64,000 bases of DNA, from contig NZ_CP021416.1 of NCBI RefSeq assembly GCF_002162315.1, positions 372,001 through 436,000 on the forward strand, in the 5' to 3' direction. The position numbers and the translations under genes are program-made. Below the pieces are notes generated by a model, which saw only the letters and a program-made list of their open reading frames with translations, was not told the DNA's origin and did no database searches. The DNA comes from Sulfurospirillum diekertiae (GTDB lineage: Bacteria; Campylobacterota; Campylobacteria; Campylobacterales; Sulfurospirillaceae). Shown piece after piece: positions 18,695-26,286 of the stretch. Position 1 is the stretch's first letter; the number at the start of each line of letters is the position of its first letter.

Positions 18695-19045
18695 TTACGC
18701 GACCTCAGTATCCCATAAAATACTCACACCGTATTCAGGATCGGGAATGACGTATTTAAAATACTCGCTCGTTCCTTTTCGCCCATGCAACCGCACCGCA
18801 ATCTGCCCCTCTTTTAAAAGCTGCTTCATCTCATATTCACTCAAACTTCGCTTGTTCCAGCGCAAAAACGTGTTCGAGTAAACCCGAAACCGACACGAAG
18901 CATCTGCACTAAACACATAATCATCGTTAATATCCCGCTCTTTTTTCGCATGCTCACACGTATAAAGATTGACCTTTTGACCTTGAATCGTCAGCTTTTG
19001 CGAGATCACCGCACCACCGCAATACGGACACTTGCCAAGAATCAT
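18695..19045 (-). CDS. Small zinc-ribbon protein, topoisomerase-tail-like
   Basis: A 116-residue protein from the ATG at 19045 (MILGKCPYCGG), chosen because GAGGTG precedes it; an earlier in-frame ATG lacks one. The N-terminal CPYCGG pairs with a later C-x-H and Cys (TCEHAKK, ASCRF), a zinc-ribbon pattern like those at the C-terminus of type IA topoisomerases. The second half (FLRWNKRSLSEYEMKQLL) resembles the small domain next to such ribbons. Possibly nucleic-acid binding. It is separated by 17 bases and a palindrome from the convergent GGDEF-EAL gene. Confidence 0.7.
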   Translation of the reverse strand: MILGKCPYCGGAVISQKLTIQGQKVNLYTCEHAKKERDINDDYVFSADASCRFRVYSNTFLRWNKRSLSEYEMKQLLKEGQIAVRLHGRKGTSEYFKYVIPDPEYGVSILWDTEVA

Positions 19046-19190
19046 TATGCACCTCAGTTTTGATTTATGAGGGTATAGTAGCAAAGTAGTGAGTGAGAGG
19101 CTGAAAATATTTCAGAATGAAAGATTATTTTAGATTATTTTATTAATATGATATGATTTAATAAATTTGAATTGCTAAGGAAATCAGAGT

Positions 19191-20082
19191 ATGGAAAATC
19201 AATACCCAAAAGCTATTGTTAGTGCTCCTTTAAAGATTGGAGATACAGAACTACTTTGTGCTGTTTTAGATGATGAAAAAAATACTAGGATTATTAGTGC
19301 AAGTGCTGTTTTTGGAGCTTTTGAGAGACCGAGAAAAGGACAAAATAAAAGACTTGAAATTGATAGTTTTCTCGTACCTCCTTTTTTGGCAGCAAAAAAA
19401 TTTAGAACCTTATATGAATCAGGATTTGCTCAAAATACTTCAACAAGTAGAATACTTAGATGGTACAAAAAAAAGTTAAAGGGTATGATGCGAGGATATT
19501 ACCTAAGATTTGTTCGTTATATTTAGAAGCTAGAAGAGATAAAAAACGTCTTAACATCTTCACAAGAAAAAATTTGCAATTAGAGCTGAAATTTTACAGT
19601 CTGCATTCTCTGAAGTAGGTATTGTTGCTTTAGTTGATGAAGCGACAGGATTTCAACATTCAAGAAAATATGATGCGTTACGTTTATTATTAGAACAATA
19701 TATCAATGATGGTATTCAAAAGTGGGTTAAACGTTTTCCAGATGAGTTTTTTCTCTTGTTAGATAAAATTTATGTAAATCCAGCTACATCATCAAGAAAT
19801 AGACCAAAATATTATGGGAAGTTTATTAATAAATATATTTATGAACCAATTGAAAGAGGATATCTTAAATCAAAACTTGATGAACTTAATATCAACGATG
19901 ATAAAACTCGCAAAGCAAGATTTCATCAATGGTTGACAGATTTTGGTGCAAGTCAACTAACTTTGCAACTCGGTAAAGTTATGTCAATGCTAGAATTTTC
20001 TCCTAATTTAGATAAATTTAAGGAAAATATTAGAAGACAACAAGGTCTAACTATACAACCTAAATTATTTGAAGATTTATAA
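19191..20082 (+). pseudogene. P63C-domain protein with four frameshifts
   Basis: Translating in segments yields one continuous protein of about 295 residues. It begins MENQYPKAIVSAPLKIG and ends in a P63C-like C-terminal half (SSRNRPKYYGKFINKYIYEP...). P63C proteins occur in phages and on genomic islands; function unknown. Four frame breaks are needed, each cured by removing one A: from A7 near 19396, A8 near 19466, A6 near 19540 and A6 near 19565. There is no other damage. The gene is noticeably richer in A+T than its neighbours, so transfer is likely. Either it is a recently dead gene in which only homopolymers slipped, or base calling is poor here. No integrase or att site is adjacent. Confidence 0.72.
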
Positions 20083-20101
20083 AATTAAAAAAATATCAAA
20101 A

Positions 20102-20129
20102 GTAGGATAATAAAAATTTATTATCCTAC
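20102..20129. terminator. Bidirectional hairpin terminator
   Basis: A perfect 13-bp stem (GTAGGATAATAAA / TTTATTATCCTAC, 2-base gap) lies between the convergent P63C and thioredoxin genes. The thioredoxin stop codon lies inside it. Confidence 0.75.
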
Positions 20130-20548
20130 AAAAACCTCTCCACAAAACGATCCAAATTTTCATCGCTCAATGCTCCTGAAACACGCTCGACTTCTTTACC
20201 ATCTTTAAAGACAATGAGTGTCGGGATAGAACGAATTTTAAAACGTGAAGCTAAAAATTGCTCGGCTTCGGTGTCGACTTTGGCGAACAAAACGCGAAGC
20301 GGGTATGCTCGTGCGGCTTGTTGGAAAGTGGGAGCGAACATTTTGCAAGGCGCACACCATGGTGCCCAAAAGTCTACAATGACAGGAACATCGGTACTTT
20401 CAATGACTGCTTCAAGGTTGTCGCTGGTGAGTGCGATAGGGTGTGGGTCGAGCAAGGAAGCTTTGCACTTACCACAGTTGACTTTTTTGTAAACTTCTTG
20501 TTTAGGGACATTGTTGGTTGCAAGGCAAGAGGGACAAATAACTTTCAT
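20126..20548 (-). CDS. trxC: Thioredoxin 2 (TrxC type)
   Basis: A 140-residue thioredoxin with an N-terminal zinc ribbon (CPSC at 5-8, CGKC at 25-28), the hallmark of TrxC, followed by a thioredoxin fold. The active site is WCAPC at 64-68 rather than the usual WCGPC; Ala between the cysteines should shift the redox potential slightly. Cytosolic disulfide reductase. Its start lies four bases after the stop of the DUF4392 gene, with AAAGGATAACCC between, so the two are an operon. Confidence 0.93.
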   Translation of the reverse strand: MKVICPSCLATNNVPKQEVYKKVNCGKCKASLLDPHPIALTSDNLEAVIESTDVPVIVDFWAPWCAPCKMFAPTFQQAARAYPLRVLFAKVDTEAEQFLASRFKIRSIPTLIVFKDGKEVERVSGALSDENLDRFVERFL

Positions 20549-20551
20549 GGG

Positions 20552-21388
20552 TTATCCTTTCGTTGCGTAATCTTTAAGTGCTTGGAGAATCTCGGGCTCT
20601 ATTGCCCACTCTTTACCATCAACGGACATGACAGACTCTCGTTTGATGCCATCCACTGAGCCTTTGGATACGATAAAGGCAAGGTACTGCTCCACCTCTT
20701 CAAAACTCGGTAAAACGTTTACATGTAAAACTCTTTCAAGTTCTGCAATGAAGCCATACCCACCCCAGTTTGAGACCGAAGCGATCATCGGGTAGTCACA
20801 TGGGATGACACAGTAGTCATAAAAAAGTTCTTTATTTTTCAGCACAGCAGCGAAGCTTCCCATGCCGACTTCGTTACCACCATCTCCTATACCAAAGCTA
20901 GGAGCCGTTTTACTGCCGAGTTTGAAAAGCTCATCCACAGGCGCGGTAAACTCTTTGATATCAACACCGCGAGAGTTGAGGTAAAGTCCTTCGTGGTTTT
21001 GACCGCAACGCTCGATGGAAAGATGTGCTACGGGTTTGTAGGTGTCTAAAAGTATCTCATACTCTTGAGTCTCCAGTCCCTCAATCGGGATGTAGAGAGT
21101 TTTGATATCGAAAAAATAATCCTCACAAAAACTATCGGTGATGATAACGGGCGTGTAGCCAAGTTTTTCGAAAGCTTTTGCAAGAAAGTAAGCACCTAGA
21201 GGACCATCGGTTTCAGCGTAACCAGCGACGTAAAAACCTGTATAAATGAAAACAACACCTTTGTCTAGTTTTAAAAAAGCATTAACGGCATTTTTTGTGT
21301 GTTCATTGGGAAAGTGGGCTTGAATTTTGTCCATATTGCGGGTGGAGTGTTGAAGAACGATCTCTTCAATTGTATGAAAATTGCGCAT
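20552..21388 (-). CDS. DUF4392 protein, C-terminal half of D-glutamate cyclase
   Basis: A 278-residue protein from the ATG at 21388 (MRNFHTIEEIV). It contains the DUF4392 signature: TGFYVAGYAETDGPLGA near the start and FGIGDGGNEVGMG in the middle. In mammals this domain is the C-terminal part of DGLUCY, which converts D-glutamate to 5-oxo-D-proline; the N-terminal part is DUF1445. A DUF1445 gene lies divergently 80 bases away, so the pair probably forms a two-subunit cyclase or a related hydro-lyase system. A palindrome in the coding region (20718) is read LHVN, and another (21396) lies just upstream of the start. Confidence 0.83.
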   Translation of the reverse strand: MRNFHTIEEIVLQHSTRNMDKIQAHFPNEHTKNAVNAFLKLDKGVVFIYTGFYVAGYAETDGPLGAYFLAKAFEKLGYTPVIITDSFCEDYFFDIKTLYIPIEGLETQEYEILLDTYKPVAHLSIERCGQNHEGLYLNSRGVDIKEFTAPVDELFKLGSKTAPSFGIGDGGNEVGMGSFAAVLKNKELFYDYCVIPCDYPMIASVSNWGGYGFIAELERVLHVNVLPSFEEVEQYLAFIVSKGSVDGIKRESVMSVDGKEWAIEPEILQALKDYATKG

Positions 21389-21468
21389 GAAAGCCTTTAC
21401 ATGTAAAAAATTTACTGGAAAAATTGTATCTAAAATTTGATACAATTTAACCAAAAAAAGGGATTAAA

Positions 21469-22236
21469 ATGTATCCAAAAGAGTTACGATCTAAAATTGC
21501 TAAAGGTGAATTTACACGACCAACAGCAGGTGAATGTCCTGGGTATATCCAAATGAATATGGTAGCCCTTCCAAGAGAGTACGCCAAACGTTTTGAAGCG
21601 TTTGCAAAAGAAAATTCTAAAGCAATTCCTGTATTGGAAATTATTCATGAAGGACATCTCTCCAAGGTTTTGGCTCCGGGAGCTGACATTTTAAATGAAA
21701 TTCCCAAATACAACATTTTAAAAGATGGCGTTGTGGTTGAAACCGTGACGGATATAACACCGTATTACAATCCTGATTTGGTCTTTTTCTTGATTGGGTG
21801 TAGCTTTTCGTTTGAGACGGCGCTTATTGAAAATGGTATGCCTCTACGTCATGTCGATCAGCAAAAAAATGTCGCCATGTACCGCACGAACATTGCCCTT
21901 AAACCCGTTGAAGGTTTTGCCGGTGAAATGGTGGTCAGTATGCGCCCTATCAAAAAAGAAAAAGTGGCAGATGCCTGTGTTGTCACCAGCCATTTTCCTC
22001 GTATGCACGGCTCACCGATACAAGTTGGGTATCCTGAAATGATCGGCATTAACGATGTTTCAAAGCCTGATTATGGTGATGCGATTGAAATTAAAGCCGA
22101 TGAAATTCCACTCTTTTGGCCATGTGGTGTCACGCCTCAAAATGTCATAACCGCCATGAAACTTCCGTTTGCGATCACGCATGCCCCCGGACATATGTTT
22201 GTAACGGATAAAAAAGACAGCGAATATTACGAATAG
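21469..22236 (+). CDS. DUF1445/YcsI-family putative hydro-lyase, N-terminal half of D-glutamate cyclase
   Basis: A 255-residue protein of the DUF1445 (UPF0317, YcsI) family, usual length 250-270. Conserved features visible are RPTAGECPGYIQMNMV near the N-terminus, IGCSFSFETALIENG in the middle, SHFPRMHGSPIQVG, and FWPCGVTPQN...HAPGHMFVTD at the C-terminus. It is divergently transcribed from the DUF4392/trxC operon across 80 bases that contain a TTTACATGTAAA palindrome and likely both promoters. The ATG follows AAAAAAGGGATTAAA. The D-glutamate cyclase role is inferred from the animal fusion protein. Confidence 0.87.
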   Translation: MYPKELRSKIAKGEFTRPTAGECPGYIQMNMVALPREYAKRFEAFAKENSKAIPVLEIIHEGHLSKVLAPGADILNEIPKYNILKDGVVVETVTDITPYYNPDLVFFLIGCSFSFETALIENGMPLRHVDQQKNVAMYRTNIALKPVEGFAGEMVVSMRPIKKEKVADACVVTSHFPRMHGSPIQVGYPEMIGINDVSKPDYGDAIEIKADEIPLFWPCGVTPQNVITAMKLPFAITHAPGHMFVTDKKDSEYYE

Positions 22237-22238
22237 AA

Positions 22239-23138
22239 TTACTGCACAAATGCTTCTTGAAGCGTGTGAAACTGGTAGGTTTTAACCACTTCAGGAAGTT
22301 TTTTCTCTAACATCGTTATCCCTTGAGGTTCATTCTTGTTGCCATGAATGAGAATGAAACTTCCTGCTTTAATGGGCTCATTTTTTGCAATCCACGCATT
22401 GGCCGACAAAGGAATTAAAAAATAGGTCTCACGAAGCGCTCGCATCAATTTTTCATCAGCCACAAGGCCTGGAAAGCGAAAAAAGACCGAGGGTGTGATA
22501 CCTTCTTCTAAGAGTTTTTTCTCAACTCCAAGGATTTCTGCTTTGACATCGGTGTTTACATGTAACATAAAATTTTCACGCTCAGGAAGATGTGGGTCAT
22601 AAAAATGTGTGTGTGTATGGTTTACCCATGTTATCTGTAAAAGGGGGTTGTTCACAAGGGCAGTAAACTCTTTTTCATGGTGATCTTTCCATGCGGAGCT
22701 TATGGCAATAGCAATCGGTGTTGTGCCATTTTGTTTGGTTAGCTGTTCTATAAAATCACTTTCATACCCCTTTTTAGTGGAAGGGCAAAGATCCATTGTC
22801 AGATAGATGGCTTTATCTTTTTCAGTGGTTGCATGGGTTGCGCCCCCTTTTGTCGCTAACGCAGTTGCGTTAGTGAGTTGTTGTGCAAAGGGTGTTTTTG
22901 AAAAATTTTCATCTAAAGGCATCAATCTTGAAGCATCGAGTGAGAGGACTTTGGTTTGCAGGGTTTGTGTGTTTGTCGTCAGATAAAAGGTTACGCCACT
23001 CAGTTCAAAACGGCGTGAGATAAGGAAGAGAGTGTCATTCTCTTGGTATTGTTTGACAAATATTTCATAGTGTTTAATATACTCAACGGCAGACAATGGA
23101 AGCCAACACAGCATTAAAAATAAAATGAGTCGCATCAT
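22239..23138 (-). CDS. Exported polysaccharide deacetylase-like protein
   Basis: A protein of about 299 residues with a signal peptide (RLILFLMLCWLPLSA) and a NodB-like carbohydrate esterase core. The metal-site motifs look relaxed: YLTMDLCPS replaces the usual TFDDG segment, and WVNHTHTHF supplies the HxxxH pattern. FFRFPGLVAD (RxPG) is present, and FILIHGNKNE occupies the C-terminal catalytic His region. Probably acts on a periplasmic glycan, but the altered motif leaves activity uncertain. The start at 23138 is six bases after AAAGGA; an ATG six bases upstream abuts that site. The 3' end is two bases from the convergent DUF1445 gene. Confidence 0.83.
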   Translation of the reverse strand: MMRLILFLMLCWLPLSAVEYIKHYEIFVKQYQENDTLFLISRRFELSGVTFYLTTNTQTLQTKVLSLDASRLMPLDENFSKTPFAQQLTNATALATKGGATHATTEKDKAIYLTMDLCPSTKKGYESDFIEQLTKQNGTTPIAIAISSAWKDHHEKEFTALVNNPLLQITWVNHTHTHFYDPHLPERENFMLHVNTDVKAEILGVEKKLLEEGITPSVFFRFPGLVADEKLMRALRETYFLIPLSANAWIAKNEPIKAGSFILIHGNKNEPQGITMLEKKLPEVVKTYQFHTLQEAFVQ

Positions 23139-23278
23139 ATACATTCCTTTTACTAGAATTTTAGCTCTTTTTTGAAAAAATATGATTATAATTTTGCTAA
23201 TTATTGTCTAGGCGGTGTTTGAGTTTTCAAACGGATTTGAGGGCTGTAAGGCCTAAGCGAAATAATGAGAATGAGAGA

Positions 23279-23536
23279 ATGACGGTCAACGAAGCAGTTT
23301 TAGAGATGCGGTACAGTGGAATCCCTGAAGAAGATATTGAGGCGATTCTCGAGATTTGCAAGAAGAAGGGTTTAACCCCTCAAAATATCGATAAAGAGCT
23401 TGAAGCTAAAGGTTTAGATAAAGTTTTTGAGCTTGAATACGATGCAAGCGAGAGTTGGTTTGAGCGTGGAGCAACCAGTAGTGCTCCTTCCCATAAAGCA
23501 CCAGCAAAGCAGGGATTAGAAAAGGAAAAAAAGTAG
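23279..23536 (+). CDS. Small hypothetical protein
   Basis: An 85-residue basic/acidic protein from the ATG at 23279 (MTVNEAVLEMRYSG). The N-terminal half (GIPEEDIEAILEICKKKGLTPQNIDKELEAKG) looks like a three-helix UBA/SHOCT-like module, and the C-terminus is a flexible Lys/Ala/Ser tail. It is followed without a gap by the SnoaL-like gene, indicating an operon. The frame is open to 23204, but the extra residues look like non-coding leader. That leader (23205-23278) is unusually G-rich with a possible small hairpin and may be regulatory. Confidence 0.6.
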   Translation: MTVNEAVLEMRYSGIPEEDIEAILEICKKKGLTPQNIDKELEAKGLDKVFELEYDASESWFERGATSSAPSHKAPAKQGLEKEKK

Positions 23537-23953
23537 ATGTCAAAACAGATAAAACAGATCATTGAAGAATATTACGATGTCCTGTGGAATGAGAAAAAGC
23601 TCGACCAAGCGAACCGTTTTTTAGACCCTTCCCTCAATTTTAGAGGTTCTTTGGGTATGAGAGTTGATAGCATCAATGGTTTTTGTGATTATGCAAAGAT
23701 GCTTTTTAGTGCGTTTCCCAATCTTTACCATGTGATTGAAGATATTGTCATTGAAGGCGATAAAGCTGCCGTAAGACTTGTTTATACGGCAACACACTCT
23801 GGAAAACTCTTTGGATTTGAACCTACAGGAAATCGTATCCGTTACTCTGGAGCGTGTTTTTTTAAATTTGAAAATGAAAAAATTGTCGATGCATGGGTTT
23901 TAGGAGACTTAAACGCATTGTATGGGCAGCTTAATGCCATTGAACATCGTTAA
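23537..23953 (+). CDS. SnoaL-like ester cyclase / NTF2-fold protein
   Basis: A 138-residue single-domain protein of the NTF2-like SnoaL superfamily. Typical features are the N-terminal helix (IKQIIEEYYDVLWNEKKLDQANRFLDP), the internal AFPNLYHVIEDIVIEGDKAAVR strand pair, and GNRIRYSGACFFKFENEKIVDAW. Members include polyketide cyclases and many small-molecule binding proteins, so the role is open. It follows the preceding small gene with no gap (GGAAAAAAAG before the ATG). The 3' end overlaps the convergent EamA transporter gene by 23 bases. Confidence 0.8.
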   Translation: MSKQIKQIIEEYYDVLWNEKKLDQANRFLDPSLNFRGSLGMRVDSINGFCDYAKMLFSAFPNLYHVIEDIVIEGDKAAVRLVYTATHSGKLFGFEPTGNRIRYSGACFFKFENEKIVDAWVLGDLNALYGQLNAIEHR

Positions 23954-24803
23954 TTTTTGCCTCTTTATGTGCCATCATTGAATGAACGATTAATGTCGTC
24001 ACGATGATGGCTCCTCCCATCAATGTATTGATATGCGGTTTTTCATCCATGAGTATCCACACCCAAAAAGGTGCAAGGACGGGTTCAATAATCGTCAAAA
24101 GTGCCACTTCAACAGAGGGCAAAAACTTTGTCCCTATCCCAATAAATGCACGTGAAAGTGGTGTAAGCAACGCTCCCATAAAGACAATAATCCAAAGTGA
24201 ATAACTATCGGGAACAATAATCGGTGCTGTAACAGCGGCTAAAAGTGAAGCAATGAGTGCTCCTGTCCCAAAACAGGCAAGGCGGTTAGCCTCTTTATCT
24301 CGCTCTAAAACGGACAACATCGATACAAAGGCAAATACACAGCCAAAAGCGTAAAGATTTCCTTCCATATTTCCAAGTTCTAAGTCATTGAACAAAATAA
24401 TAGAAAGCCCTATAAAAACAAAGAAGATTGCTCCAAAGGTACGGCGTGGTGTTTTTTGTTTAAAGAAGATAAACGCAATCATCGCACTTACCAATGGTCC
24501 GGTACTTAAAATAAACACGGCACTGGCAACGCTAGTATGTTTGATGGCGAGAATAAATAAAAGATTGCTCAGTCCTATACAAAATCCACTCCATAAAATG
24601 GTAGAGAGATGATTCTTATAGATGGAAACGATGTTGTTTTTATGCCTCGACAACAAGGTGATATTCATCGTTAAAAACATACACAGCCCAAAGTAAAAGG
24701 TAAAATTTTGAGCAGGCACATGCGTCATCTTAATCAGGGGTGACTCAAAACTCATAAGAAGCATGCCTAGAGTTGTAATCCCAAAGGCTTTTGTGTAGGT
24801 CAT
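23931..24803 (-). CDS. EamA/DMT-family transporter
   Basis: A 290-residue inner-membrane protein with about ten hydrophobic helices in two EamA repeats (first MTYTKAFGITTLGMLLMSFESP..., second from about residue 150). Drug/metabolite transporter family; substrate not predictable. The start at 24803 is chosen because it follows the stop of the upstream VF530 gene (24808); the longer in-frame extension would run antiparallel through that gene. Translational coupling with the VF530 gene is likely. Confidence 0.87.
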   Translation of the reverse strand: MTYTKAFGITTLGMLLMSFESPLIKMTHVPAQNFTFYFGLCMFLTMNITLLSRHKNNIVSIYKNHLSTILWSGFCIGLSNLLFILAIKHTSVASAVFILSTGPLVSAMIAFIFFKQKTPRRTFGAIFFVFIGLSIILFNDLELGNMEGNLYAFGCVFAFVSMLSVLERDKEANRLACFGTGALIASLLAAVTAPIIVPDSYSLWIIVFMGALLTPLSRAFIGIGTKFLPSVEVALLTIIEPVLAPFWVWILMDEKPHINTLMGGAIIVTTLIVHSMMAHKEAKINDVQWH

Positions 24804-24807
24804 AGGA

Positions 24808-25044
24808 TTACTTCGTTTGATTTTTACGGAAATTGATGTAGAGTTTTTCGATTTTCTCTCGTGCCCAAGGAGTTTTACGGAAAAATTTGAGGCATGAGTT
24901 GATGCTAGGATTGACATGAAAACAGTTCATGCGTAGCATTTCATCGAGTTTTTCCCAGCCATAATGTGCTTGCAATTCAGTGACAAGCTTTTCGAGCGTG
25001 ACACCATGAAGGGGATTGTTGTTATTGTGTTCGTTGTTATTCAT
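24808..25044 (-). CDS. VF530-family (DUF2132) small DNA-binding protein
   Basis: A 78-residue protein of the VF530/DUF2132 family: NNPLHGVTLEKLVTELQAHYGW, then CFHVNPSINSCLKFFRKTPWAREKIE, both highly characteristic. Structural work on the family suggests double-stranded DNA binding. The N-terminus is an Asn/His-rich tail (MNNNEHNNNN). It lies immediately upstream of the EamA gene, and its own upstream region carries repeat element A. Confidence 0.85.
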   Translation of the reverse strand: MNNNEHNNNNPLHGVTLEKLVTELQAHYGWEKLDEMLRMNCFHVNPSINSCLKFFRKTPWAREKIEKLYINFRKNQTK

Positions 25045-25060
25045 GTATTCCTCAAAATTT

Positions 25061-25163
25061 AAAGCACCAAAGGTGCGCGGGCTTTGTGCCGAGCAAAACC
25101 CAGTGTTAACGTAGTCTTTAGAGCTTTGCTTTAAAGACGTATTAAGAGTTTTGAAAAAACTCT
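25061..25163 (+). repeat. Inverted repeat element, copy A
   Basis: A sequence of about 100 bp starting AAAGCACCAAAGGTGCG and containing GTTAACGTAG and AGCTTTGCTTT, ending in a small AGAGTT...AACTCT stem. It is closely matched, in inverted orientation, by 25986-26077. Together they bracket the SDR gene. Confidence 0.75.
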
Positions 25164-25166
25164 ATC

Positions 25167-25205
25167 CCTTTTTACATGTAAAGATTTTCTCTACATGTAA
25201 AAAGG
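25167..25205. repeat. Inverted pair of palindromes forming a long hairpin
   Basis: A 14-bp stem, CCTTTTTACATGTA (25167-25180) with TACATGTAAAAAGG (25192-25205), and an 11-base loop. It is built from two copies of the iterated palindrome and sits right after the SDR stop codon, a likely 3' end for that gene. Confidence 0.7.
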
Positions 25206-25206
25206 T

Positions 25207-25959
25207 TTAATTACGTTCTACGCTAAGTCCTGCATAGCTTTGAACGGTTGGCATAATCTCAATGCGATTGACGTTGATATGTGCTGGAAGTTCAGCCAGT
25301 GAAAAAATTGCATTGGCAATATCTTCTTTTGAAAGGGGTGTGGTATTTTTATACACAGAGTCTGCTTTGGCTTTGTCCCCTTTAAACCGAACATCGGAAA
25401 ATTCGGTAAGTGAAAAACCAGGTTCAATGTTGGTGACACGTACATGTGTTCCTTTTAGGTCTGTTCTTAAGTTGAGGGAAAATTGTTTGACAAAAGCTTT
25501 GGTTGCGCCATACACATTGCCACCCTCATATGGCCAACTACCTGCGGTTGAACCAATGTTAAAGATATAGCCTGTTTTACGCTCGACCATCACAGGCAAA
25601 ACAGCTTTCGTCATGTAAAGTAGACCTTTGATGTTCGTGTCGATCATCTTTTCCCAATCATCTAGGCTTGCTTCATTGGCATGTTCAAGCCCAAGAGCAA
25701 GACCAGCATTGTTGACCAAAATATCAATAGATTTATATGCTTCAGGAAGAGAAGCAATCGCGCCAAATACCTCGTCTTTTTTAGTAATATCAAAACAAAG
25801 CGTTACAATATCACAGTGTGGCAGACGAGCTTTGAGTGCATCTAAACGCTCTTTTCGGCGACCTGTTGCAATCACTTTATAGCCAGCATTTGCAAATTTT
25901 TCAGCGGTTGCTTCTCCAAAACCTGAAGTTGCACCTGTAATCAAGACAATTTTTGACAT
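25207..25959 (-). CDS. ydfG: SDR-family NADP-dependent oxidoreductase (YdfG-like)
   Basis: A 250-residue classical short-chain dehydrogenase. It shows the cofactor motif TGATSGFG (residues 7-14), GRRKER suggesting NADP preference, NNAG, the catalytic Ser in IGSTAGSWPY, and YGATK (Tyr/Lys). Sequence style matches YdfG/3-hydroxy acid (serine, allo-threonine) dehydrogenases. It is flanked on both sides by a repeat of about 100 bp in inverted orientation, which suggests that the gene is, or once was, a mobilisable cassette. The ATG follows AAAGGATGTGTC. Confidence 0.9.
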   Translation of the reverse strand: MSKIVLITGATSGFGEATAEKFANAGYKVIATGRRKERLDALKARLPHCDIVTLCFDITKKDEVFGAIASLPEAYKSIDILVNNAGLALGLEHANEASLDDWEKMIDTNIKGLLYMTKAVLPVMVERKTGYIFNIGSTAGSWPYEGGNVYGATKAFVKQFSLNLRTDLKGTHVRVTNIEPGFSLTEFSDVRFKGDKAKADSVYKNTTPLSKEDIANAIFSLAELPAHINVNRIEIMPTVQSYAGLSVERN

Positions 25960-25985
25960 GACACATCCTTTGCATTTTTTGATTT

Positions 25986-26077
25986 AGAGTTCTAGCCGAA
26001 CTCTGAACACGCTTTGAAAGCAAAGCTTTAAAAACTACGTTAACTTCGGCAGTAAGCCCACGCACCTTTAGTGCTTT
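25986..26077 (-). repeat. Inverted repeat element, copy B
   Basis: Reverse-complement match to 25061-25163: AAAGCACTAAAGGTGCG, GTTAACGTAG and AAGCTTTGCTTT in the same order, lacking about 9 bases in the middle. The rest of the 327-base gap (26078-26286) holds only AT-rich sequence, including a possible -10 (TATAAT near 26128), and the livJ leader. Confidence 0.75.
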
Positions 26078-26286
26078 GCCTTCTTTCAACTTTAATGATG
26101 AAAGAAGTCTATTATACAAGATGGAGGTATAATCATACCTTTTGTTGAAAATTGCATCATAGTTTCTTAAGCAATGTTGCCAAAATATATTAAGATACCT
26201 TATGTACAAAAAGTGCTTTTTTTAGTAATTTTAAATTTTAATAAGGCACAATGTGACACATAAAAAAATTAAACAAAGGAGTGAGA

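Noticed and set aside
19085-20110. Prophage or integrated element at the P63C gene
   Set aside because: AT-rich and phage-associated domain, but no integrase, att duplication, tRNA target or other phage gene is nearby.
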